Source: Collinsella sp. AM34-10
GTDB lineage: Bacteria > Actinomycetota > Coriobacteriia > Coriobacteriales > Coriobacteriaceae
Reading direction: 5' to 3'
Assembly: GCF_003469185.1 (NCBI RefSeq)
Contig: NZ_QSIL01000005.1
Coordinates: 62,001 to 126,000, forward strand
DNA length: 64,000 nucleotides
The position numbers were made by a program, and so were the translations under genes. Positions within the stretch are counted from its first letter, which is position 1. The number at the start of each line of letters is the position of its first letter. Positions 51,017-57,717 of this stretch are shown piece by piece. The notes under the pieces were generated by a model, which worked only from the letters and a program-made list of their open reading frames with translations, did not search any database and had not been told where the DNA came from.

Positions 51017-52400
51017 AGAGCTCCGCGCTTTCGGCTCCGTTGATATGGAGGTCGCGCTCGTAGAAGGCGGTGAGGGCGCGGATGGCGTACATCACGTCGC
51101 GTACGCCGCCGGTCTCGTAGCTTGAGTGCATGGCCAGCTGCGGCAGGCCCACGTCCACGGCATGCATGCTCGCCTGCATATTGGACAGGTTGCCGAGTGT
51201 GGAGCCTCCGGCCATATCGCTCTTGTTGGCGAAGGCCTGTGTGGGTACGTCGGCGTCATCGCAGATGGCCTGGAACACCGCGCGGCTAAAGGCATCGGTG
51301 CAGTAGTGCTGGTTGGCGGCTTCCTTAATGACGATGCCGCCGTTGAGCACAACCTGGTTGCGGGCATCGCACTTCTCGGCGTGGTTGGGATGCACGGCAT
51401 GCGCGTTGTCGCAGCTCACAAGCATCGAGGCGGCAAGTGCGCGATGGTACGACTCGTCGTCAAAGCCCAGCGATCCGTTGATGCGGCGCAGCGCGTCGGC
51501 CAAGAACGTCGACATGGCGCCCTGCTTGGTCTCGGAGCCAACCTCCTCGTTATCAAAGCAGCAGAAGACCGAGATGTCATGCGCATTCTCGGCACCCAAA
51601 AATGCCTGCAGCGAGGTATAGGCGCAGGCCAGGTCGTCAAGCTTGGGCGTCGAGATAAACTCGTCGGCCCAGCCCCAAATGCGCGCATCCTGACGATTGA
51701 CCAGGAACAGGTCGCGACCCAGAATCTGCTCGGGCTCAACGTCCAGTTCGTCAGCGATCAGTGCGTCAAAATCTCCCTGTTTAAGCTCGCCGACGCTGAT
51801 GAGCGGGCACAGGTCGACGGCTCGGTTGGGAGCAAAGCCCTCGTTAACGCCGCGGTTCATGTGGATGGCAAGGCTCGGAATGATAGCGACCTCGCGCTCG
51901 GTAGCAAGCAGGCGGCTCTCGATACGGTCGCCCTCGCGCACCAGTACGCGGCCCGCGAGCGCCAGCGGGCGATCGAACCAAGTGTAGTCGATCATGCCGC
52001 CGTAGGCCTCGATGTTCAGACGCAGCGTCTCGCCCGCACCGTCAAGTTCGGGCACGGCCTTGACCTTAAACGTCGGAGAATCGCTGTGCGACGCCGTGAG
52101 CTGAAAATGATAGTCACCGGCAACACCGTCCTCGCCCCACGTCGCGGCCAGGTCCTCGCCCACCTTAAAGGCAACAACGCTCGAGGTGTTGCGCTGCGTG
52201 TAATAACGCCCGCCCGGCTCGATGTCCCACGCCGCATTCTCGGGCAGGTAGGTAAAGCCCGCCTCGTCGAGCTCGGCCATAATGGTCGCCGCCGTATGGA
52301 ACATGCTGGGGCATGCCTCGATAAAGTCGATAAGGTCGTTGGCGGCCTCGATATCATCGGCCGTCACATGCGCGCGCTCGGGCGTTTCCTGATCCGTCAT
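51015..52400 (-). CDS. M18 family metallo-aminopeptidase
   Basis: A 461-residue enzyme of the M18 (aspartyl aminopeptidase) family, with two zinc ions. Motifs are TASHSDSPTFKVK (His, Asp), KLDDLACAY (bridging Asp), CFDNEEVGS (catalytic and ligand Glu), SCDNAHAVHPN (Asp ligand) and LAMHSSYETGG (His ligand). It trims acidic N-terminal residues from peptides in the cytosol. I chose the ATG at 52400 because GGGGAGAG is next to it. A repeat element overlaps its stop codon. Confidence 0.92.
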   Translation of the reverse strand: MTDQETPERAHVTADDIEAANDLIDFIEACPSMFHTAATIMAELDEAGFTYLPENAAWDIEPGGRYYTQRNTSSVVAFKVGEDLAATWGEDGVAGDYHFQLTASHSDSPTFKVKAVPELDGAGETLRLNIEAYGGMIDYTWFDRPLALAGRVLVREGDRIESRLLATEREVAIIPSLAIHMNRGVNEGFAPNRAVDLCPLISVGELKQGDFDALIADELDVEPEQILGRDLFLVNRQDARIWGWADEFISTPKLDDLACAYTSLQAFLGAENAHDISVFCCFDNEEVGSETKQGAMSTFLADALRRINGSLGFDDESYHRALAASMLVSCDNAHAVHPNHAEKCDARNQVVLNGGIVIKEAANQHYCTDAFSRAVFQAICDDADVPTQAFANKSDMAGGSTLGNLSNMQASMHAVDVGLPQLAMHSSYETGGVRDVMYAIRALTAFYERDLHINGAESAEL

Positions 52401-52561
52401 GCTCTCCCCTTTCGCTGGGTTGATGGTCCCCTCCAGCATACCCCGCCACGCCAGCGCCGCACTCTTCATTCCGTGCTTAATTCCGCGCCACTCACCAAGT
52501 TGAGCCATCATGCCCGCGCTCCTTTTGCGACAATTGCGCTAACAGGACGAGAGGAGCCGTC

Positions 52562-53647
52562 ATGAAGCCACGTAACATTGCCATCACCTGCGGTGTCGCG
52601 GGAGTCGCCGTCGGCCTTGCCGCTGCCACCGGTATCGTTTATCACAAGCAAATCAAGTCCGCCGCGTCGCTCAAACGCTTGACCGGCTACGCGGATGGCT
52701 ATGACCTGTACGCAATCGACATCGCCTACGACTACGATCTCGATCGCATCATCGCCGCTGGCGTGCGCGACGACCAGGCCTACATCGATGCCGTGGTGGC
52801 GCAGGTGCTGCCCGGTGTGCCGGCACATGTCCAGGCGCCCCAGTTTGCCTGCAGCGCTTTTGTCGCCGTAGATGCCGAAGGCCGCGTGCGCACCGGTCGC
52901 AATTACGACTTTAAGGACGACACCTCGGCGCTGCTGGTGCGCAATCACCCACGCGGCGGCTATGCTTCCATCGGGCTTGCCGCCCTTAACAACCTGGGCG
53001 ATAACACTCCACTTGACTCCGTCGCCGGACGCGCCGCGGCACTCATGGGCCCGTTTGCCCAGCTCGACGGTGTTAACGAATGCGGCGTGTTCATTGCCGT
53101 ACTCACCCTGGATTCCAAGCCCTGTGACCAGGACACGCAACGGCCCGTCATCAACACCTCGCTCGCCATCCGTCTGGTGCTCGACCGTGCCGCCACCACG
53201 CAAGAAGCTGTCGACCTGCTTTTCGCCTACGACATGCACGCCATGGCAGGACGCGATTACCACTTCTTTATCAACGACGCCGCCGGTGACGCGCGCGTAG
53301 TAGAATGGGACCCGCGCGATCCGGACCGCGCTTTCAAAGCGACTCCTGTACGCCAGGTTACGAACTTCTACGCCTGCTATGACGACGAAGTGCTGTCCAA
53401 CCAAAAGAATGGCGAGCTGGGCCATGGTAAAGAGCGCGCCGTCGCAATCGCCGATGTTCTTGACGCCCATGTCGGTGCCCAGGACGAAACGATTGTCTGG
53501 GAAGCCCTGCGTGCCGCAGCGCAAGAACCCAATCCGGAAGACATCACCAGCAATACGCAATGGTCGGTCGTCTTTGACAATACCGAACCCGCCGCCGCTA
53601 TTACGCTGCGCCGCCACTGGGGCGACGTCGACGCCTTCGCACTGTAA
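52562..53647 (+). CDS. Membrane-anchored Ntn amidohydrolase (choloylglycine hydrolase/peptidase C45-like)
   Basis: A 361-residue protein. An N-terminal helix (about residues 5-28) suggests a membrane anchor or uncleaved signal. The probable nucleophile is Cys97 in FACSAFVAVDAEGRVRTGRNYDF, the pattern of linear amide hydrolases, and would become N-terminal after self-cleavage, leaving a 96-residue propeptide. A choloylglycine hydrolase instead usually starts at Cys2. Substrate is unknown; bile salts, N-acyl amides and penicillin-like compounds are known for the clan. It is transcribed divergently from the M18 gene. Confidence 0.78.
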   Translation: MKPRNIAITCGVAGVAVGLAAATGIVYHKQIKSAASLKRLTGYADGYDLYAIDIAYDYDLDRIIAAGVRDDQAYIDAVVAQVLPGVPAHVQAPQFACSAFVAVDAEGRVRTGRNYDFKDDTSALLVRNHPRGGYASIGLAALNNLGDNTPLDSVAGRAAALMGPFAQLDGVNECGVFIAVLTLDSKPCDQDTQRPVINTSLAIRLVLDRAATTQEAVDLLFAYDMHAMAGRDYHFFINDAAGDARVVEWDPRDPDRAFKATPVRQVTNFYACYDDEVLSNQKNGELGHGKERAVAIADVLDAHVGAQDETIVWEALRAAAQEPNPEDITSNTQWSVVFDNTEPAAAITLRRHWGDVDAFAL

Positions 53648-53714
53648 GGAGCCAGGCCCGTCAACCTTACGCCCGCCTGACGTTGTTTACATTTCCATAC
53701 GCTTGAGCTAACAC

Positions 53715-53750
53715 GTTTTACCCCCGCGTCAACAGTGTGCGGGGGTAAAC
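53715..53750 (+). terminator. Terminator of the Ntn hydrolase gene
   Basis: GTTTTACCCCCGC pairs with GCGGGGGTAAAC, followed by TTATG. It lies directly upstream of the phosphofructokinase gene. Confidence 0.75.
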
Positions 53751-53787
53751 TTATGCGCATGTTATAACTTGCCCGGAAGGATTCATC

Positions 53788-54867
53788 ATGCTTAGGATCG
53801 GTCTTCTTACCAGTGGCGGCGACTGCCAGGCGCTCAACGCCACTATGCGCGGCATCGTCAAAACGCTTATGACAAATAGCGAAGAACCTATCGAGATCTA
53901 TGGTTTTGAGGACGGCTACCAGGGCCTTATCTACAGCAGATTCCGCGTCATGACGCCCGCCGATTTTAGCGGCATCCTCACCCGCGGCGGCACCATCCTG
54001 GGCACGAGCCGTACGCCGTTCAAGCGCCTGAATGTTCCCGAGGCCGATGGCGTCGAGAAGGTGCCCGCAATGGTCCACACCTATCATAAACTGCAGCTCG
54101 ACTGCCTGTTTATGCTGGGTGGCAACGGATCCACCAAGACCGCCAACCGCCTGCGCGAAGAGGGCCTCAACGTTATCGCGCTGCCCAAGACCATCGATAA
54201 CGACACCTGGGGCACCGAGTTGACGTTTGGCTTTACGAGCGCCATCGACGTCGCTACCAAGTGCATCGACGACATCCACACCACCGCCTCAAGTCACGGC
54301 CGCGTGTTCGTTATCGAGATCATGGGTCACAAGGTTGGCTGGATTCCGCTGTATGCCGGCGTCGCGGGCGGCGCAGATGTCATCTTGATTCCCGAGATTC
54401 CCTACGACATGGATAACGTCATCAAGACCATCGAGCATCGCATGGAGACCGGCAGCCGCTTTACTATCGTGGCCGTCGCCGAGGGCGCTATCTCCAAGGA
54501 GGACGCGGCGCTGCCCAAGAAGGAGTACAAGAAGAAGCTCGCCGAGCGCACGAGCCCGTCAATCGTGTACGACATCGCCAAGGAGATCGAGGCCAAGACC
54601 GGTCGCGAGACCCGCGTCGCCATCCCCGGCCACACGCAGCGCGGCGGCCAGCCCGACGCCCAGGACCGCATCTTTGCGACCCAGTGCGGCGTCGAGGCAG
54701 CGCTCGGCTGCCTGCGCGGCGAGTTTGGCTACATGATTGCCCTGCGCGACGGCAAGATGTGCCACATGCCGCTCGAGGATGTCGCCGGCAAGCTCAAGTT
54801 TGTCGATCCCCAGAGCGATCTGGTGCGCGAGGCCAAGGCGTTGGGCATCAGCTTCGGCGACGAATAG
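53788..54867 (+). CDS. pfkA: 6-phosphofructokinase (mixed ATP/PPi signature)
   Basis: A 359-residue glycolytic enzyme of the PFK A family. The phosphoryl-donor site reads GGNGS at residues 111-115. ATP-dependent enzymes have GGDGS and pyrophosphate-dependent ones GGDDT. Residues 133-139 read PKTIDND, the Lys typical of pyrophosphate-dependent enzymes (ATP enzymes have PGTIDND). This G/K combination is found in actinobacterial and related PFKs and makes the donor uncertain. GGAAGG lies about 8 bases before the ATG. The stop codon lies inside a long inverted repeat. Confidence 0.9.
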   Translation: MLRIGLLTSGGDCQALNATMRGIVKTLMTNSEEPIEIYGFEDGYQGLIYSRFRVMTPADFSGILTRGGTILGTSRTPFKRLNVPEADGVEKVPAMVHTYHKLQLDCLFMLGGNGSTKTANRLREEGLNVIALPKTIDNDTWGTELTFGFTSAIDVATKCIDDIHTTASSHGRVFVIEIMGHKVGWIPLYAGVAGGADVILIPEIPYDMDNVIKTIEHRMETGSRFTIVAVAEGAISKEDAALPKKEYKKKLAERTSPSIVYDIAKEIEAKTGRETRVAIPGHTQRGGQPDAQDRIFATQCGVEAALGCLRGEFGYMIALRDGKMCHMPLEDVAGKLKFVDPQSDLVREAKALGISFGDE

Positions 54868-55041
54868 CCTCGGCTGGAACCGCCCCCATCGGAGGCCCCA
54901 GGGCTTACCTCCCAAATCGTCCTCGGACATGTCAGGACCCCGCCGTGCGCTTCGCGCGGCGGGGTCCTTCCGTCCTGCGGAAAGATTTGGGAGGTAAGCC
55001 CTGGGGCCTCCTACGGTAACTAAGGAGACCGAGGCTATTCG
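54861..55041. repeat. Long inverted repeat over the pfkA stop codon with a nested terminator
   Basis: CGAATAGCCTCGG at 54861 is matched by its complement ending at 55041, and a perfect 28-base block (54891-54918) recurs inverted at 54984-55011. At the centre GGACCCCGCCG (54935) pairs with CGGCGGGGTCC (54957-54967) and is followed by TTCCGT, a good intrinsic terminator. The arms are separated by an interior of about 65 bases. Confidence 0.85.
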
Positions 55042-55053
55042 CCTTCTTGCTGC

Positions 55054-55374
55054 GGGTGCCTAGGGTGGGGTGCAACGTGCATTTTCGGGAGTTTTCAGCA
55101 GCCGTGGGTGCCTGCATACTGGATTTTGGGCGAAAAGCAGGCGCCATGGGCCACGTTCTGTAAAAAATGACCAGCTCTTGAGGCATTGGGGGTCCAGGAC
55201 CAGGGCATTCAACGCGGTTTTGTGCACCCGTTCCCGTACCCGCGGGCTCCGGGATGCTGAATACTCCGGAATTTGCACGCCGCCCCCGGGGGTACCTGTG
55301 GGCAAAAAGCAACCACCCAGCCGAAATATGCATTTTGCGGTGCGGTTTATGCAGTACAGCGGCTGTGGATGCGC
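55054..55374. repeat. 320-base intergenic repeat, copy A
   Basis: Copy A of an element whose second copy is at 57364-57684, roughly 80% alike by eye. Shared blocks include CTGCATACTGGATTTTGGGC and GCTGAATACTCCGGAATTTG. Within it GGAGTTTTCAGCA is the near-complement of TGCTGAATACTCC. It starts 16 bases from the stop of the minus-strand gene at 55391. With the inverted repeat it fills the 520-base gap after pfkA. Confidence 0.8.
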
Positions 55375-55390
55375 ATGCCGCCCAGCGTTC

Positions 55391-55711
55391 TTACCGACCG
55401 ATGCAACGTCGTGCGTAGCCCTTAATGTCTTCGGTGAAACCGTCAAGGTCGTCGAGCGTGATCACGTTATCGGAAAGCAAGTTGGCAATCTCGTAATGCA
55501 TGGTGCTGCGGCGAATATCGTTCACAAGCACTCCTGAGGACAGCTTGTCCCTATTGATACGCTCTTCTAACGCCCAAAATCTACTGGACGCTTCACTGCC
55601 ACCGTTCAGTATCTCGATGTACTGGCCGATGAGCATTTCCATATAGCTTTCTTGCCATTTTGGGAGCAGCTCTTTAAACAGCTTCCAGTCGCTTTCAGCT
55701 AGCTCGCCCAT
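55391..55711 (-). CDS. Conserved small protein of unknown function
   Basis: A 106-residue, mostly helical, soluble protein that starts MGELAESDWKLFKELLPKWQ. Similar short proteins occur in gut Firmicutes and Bacteroidota (sometimes mislabelled multidrug transporter); no function is known. No membrane helix. The start at 55711 has GGAGGAAG upstream. The repeat copy A follows its stop codon. Confidence 0.7.
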   Translation of the reverse strand: MGELAESDWKLFKELLPKWQESYMEMLIGQYIEILNGGSEASSRFWALEERINRDKLSSGVLVNDIRRSTMHYEIANLLSDNVITLDDLDGFTEDIKGYARRCIGR

Positions 55712-56041
55712 GCTTCCTCCACTCGACAAGCGGACTTTGCCAAACGACTCTATTCTATTTGGTATTTTGCTCGCAACCGTGGATCAAGGGACCTTCGTTC
55801 TTCGAGTATGAACCTGAATGAACCGTTTGCTACAAAATGCGCCTAATTACTACGATGATTCGAATGCCTTCGACCATGCCGAAAAGGGTGAAAGTAAAAC
55901 CGCAGGTAGATGGCTTGCCGATTTTCGAAAAAGATAAGTGTGGTCAGCCTCATCGAGTTCATCGTAGTAAATCGGCCTTTTTCTTGGCATGCAGTGAGTT
56001 AAATGCCAGTTCCCGTGCTGGAATTGCCCGCCCCATTCGTG
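55712..56041. other. Intergenic region without a recognisable gene
   Basis: This stretch is AT-richer than average. An open frame on the minus strand at 55850-56272 has no codon or motif support, and I see no promoter or RNA element that I would defend. Confidence 0.5.
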
Positions 56042-56107
56042 AGTTGCGGTGAAATAGGGACTGTTAGACACTCCAAGGTCCTCAACGGTCCGTATTTCAC
56101 CGCAACT
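56042..56107. repeat. TTGCGGTG palindrome family, copy 2
   Basis: AGTTGCGGTGAAATA pairs perfectly with TATTTCACCGCAACT; the inner part is imperfect. It lies 51 bases past the stop of the XRE membrane protein gene. Confidence 0.8.
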
Positions 56108-56157
56108 TGGAAGGGGCGAGCGGCGTTGGCCAAGCATTGTTGACGGGTTGGAACGGC

Positions 56158-57078
56158 TTAGGCTTGTTTGCGGCGCTTCCATTGCTTTCGGCACCAGCAC
56201 ATGAGTGCCTCTATGAAGGGAAGCGTGATGAGGATGACCCATGCGGGATGGGGCTGCGCCAAGCAAAGCCACATATAGAGAAACCAGGCAATGGCGGCTG
56301 TTGGATAGACGCTGCCGATTAGCTTAGATAGATGACGTCGGTCGATGAAGTCGCCCATCGCATAGTAGACGGGAATCAGAAAGACCAGAAAGAGCCCCAT
56401 ACCCCACGTGCCGCAGATGATGCCGAGCGCGAGATAGGCGAGGACGACAAGTGCAGGAAAGGGAAACTCGTTCCATGCGCGACCGATCTTGGTGTGGAAA
56501 TGCTTGCCATGATGGTCGAGCTTGTCGTGTGCCTCTTTCCAGCTGGAAAACGTCTCGCCGTCGATGGTGACGGTGCCGTCGTCATTGGTATGTACACTGT
56601 GTCCATCATCCTCTAGCGTATCGATATGCAATCCGCCCGGCCCCACATGGACCTCTTCACCCTTGCGCTCGTTAGCCACGTGGATGCCACTCCAACCAAC
56701 ATGAACCTCTTCGCCTTTGTTGGGATCAATAACATGGATACCGCGTGCGAGAGAAATATCGACAAGTGGCTTGCCGTCAGGATCCACGTGCTCGGTAGAA
56801 GACTCGGCGCCTTCAGACTCGTCCAAATTGTCTGCGCCAGAGTCACTGTCTGCCGAGTCATCGGTATCACAAACCGCTTCTCCATACAGCAGTTCATCCA
56901 GTGACACGCCATACAGCGCGGCGAGTGCAATAAGGTTATCGGTATCGGGCGAGGATTCGCTGCGTTCCCATTTGCTGACAGCTTGGCGGCTTACGCCCAA
57001 CTGGGCAGCAAGAGCCTCCTGGGAAAGACCGGCAGCTTTGCGGCGATCGACGAGGCGCTGTGCCATCGCAAGATCCAT
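56158..57078 (-). CDS. XRE-type membrane regulator
   Basis: A 306-residue protein. The N-terminal HTH is clear (GLSQEALAAQLGVSRQAVSKWERSESSPDTDNLIALAALYGVSLDELL). A long acidic linker follows, then two near-repeats (GEEVHVGWSGIHVANERKGEEVHVGPGGLHIDTL), a small charged domain, and four helices at the C-terminus (about 215-300). It may sense an envelope or membrane signal and regulate directly from the membrane; this is inference. AAAGGA lies 6 bases before the ATG at 57078; an ATG five codons earlier is possible. Confidence 0.8.
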   Translation of the reverse strand: MDLAMAQRLVDRRKAAGLSQEALAAQLGVSRQAVSKWERSESSPDTDNLIALAALYGVSLDELLYGEAVCDTDDSADSDSGADNLDESEGAESSTEHVDPDGKPLVDISLARGIHVIDPNKGEEVHVGWSGIHVANERKGEEVHVGPGGLHIDTLEDDGHSVHTNDDGTVTIDGETFSSWKEAHDKLDHHGKHFHTKIGRAWNEFPFPALVVLAYLALGIICGTWGMGLFLVFLIPVYYAMGDFIDRRHLSKLIGSVYPTAAIAWFLYMWLCLAQPHPAWVILITLPFIEALMCWCRKQWKRRKQA

Positions 57079-57267
57079 AGTGGTTCCTTTCATGTGGCGA
57101 CCGTAATCGAATGAGCCGAGTATGCCGAGAATAACCGGTAGCGACCACCATTTCTAGTTAGAATCTGCCCCAACCCTACCGCAACTACGAGTAGCAACCC
57201 CCTAATGGCCTGCCCTTTCATGACAAATGTCAGTACGCATAACAGCCAAGAGCCCTCTCAATATGTT

Positions 57268-57332
57268 GCGGTGGAATAGTTCCTGTTTCATGGCTCTGCT
57301 ATGCCAAACAGGAACTATTCCACCGCAACTTA
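57268..57332. repeat. TTGCGGTG palindrome family, copy 3
   Basis: GTTGCGGTGGAATAGTTCCT continues as GTTT and pairs perfectly over 24 bases with 57309-57332. It lies in the 640-base gap between the XRE protein gene and the ABC permease gene, which also holds repeat copy B; no gene is seen in this gap. Confidence 0.88.
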
Positions 57333-57363
57333 CTATCAGGCCACGCACCCGCAGAGTAGCTAC

Positions 57364-57684
57364 GGGTGCCTAGGGTAGGATGCGGCGTGCATTTTTGGGA
57401 GTATTCAGCAGCCGAGGGTGCCTGCATACTGGATTTTGGGCGAAAGGCAGGCACCATGGGCCGCATCCTGTAAAAAACGAGCGGCTCTAGAGGCGTTGGG
57501 GCTCAGAATCGGGGCTTTCAGCGCAGTTTTGCACTCCCGCCCCCGCGCCCGCGGACTCCGGGATGCTGAATACTCCGGAATTTGCACGCCGCCCCCTGGG
57601 GCACCAGTGGGCAAAAAGCAACCGCCCCGTCAAAGTATGCATTTGGCGGGGCGGTTTATACAAAAAGGCGGTTGTGGACGCGTC
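57364..57684. repeat. 320-base intergenic repeat, copy B
   Basis: Second copy of the element at 55054. It starts 33 bases from the stop of the permease gene at 57718 in the same orientation relative to that gene as copy A to its own. Near its gene-proximal end is an intrinsic terminator (see 57613). Confidence 0.8.
57613..57657 (-). terminator. Terminator inside repeat copy B, for the ABC permease gene
   Basis: On the minus strand AACCGCCCCGC pairs with CGGGGCGGTT and is followed by GCTTTTT. Copy A has the same structure with several compensated changes. Confidence 0.8.
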
Positions 57685-57717
57685 AACGGCTCGCTAGAAC
57701 TTGAATCCCAGAACAGG

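Noticed and set aside
55850..56272. 140-residue open frame on the minus strand
   Set aside because: No motif or ribosome site, it crosses a palindrome of a repeat family, and overlaps the XRE membrane protein gene.
57405..57614. Short open frames inside the 320-base repeats on either strand
   Set aside because: Differences between the two copies do not favour third codon positions, and both strands are open, so noncoding is more likely.
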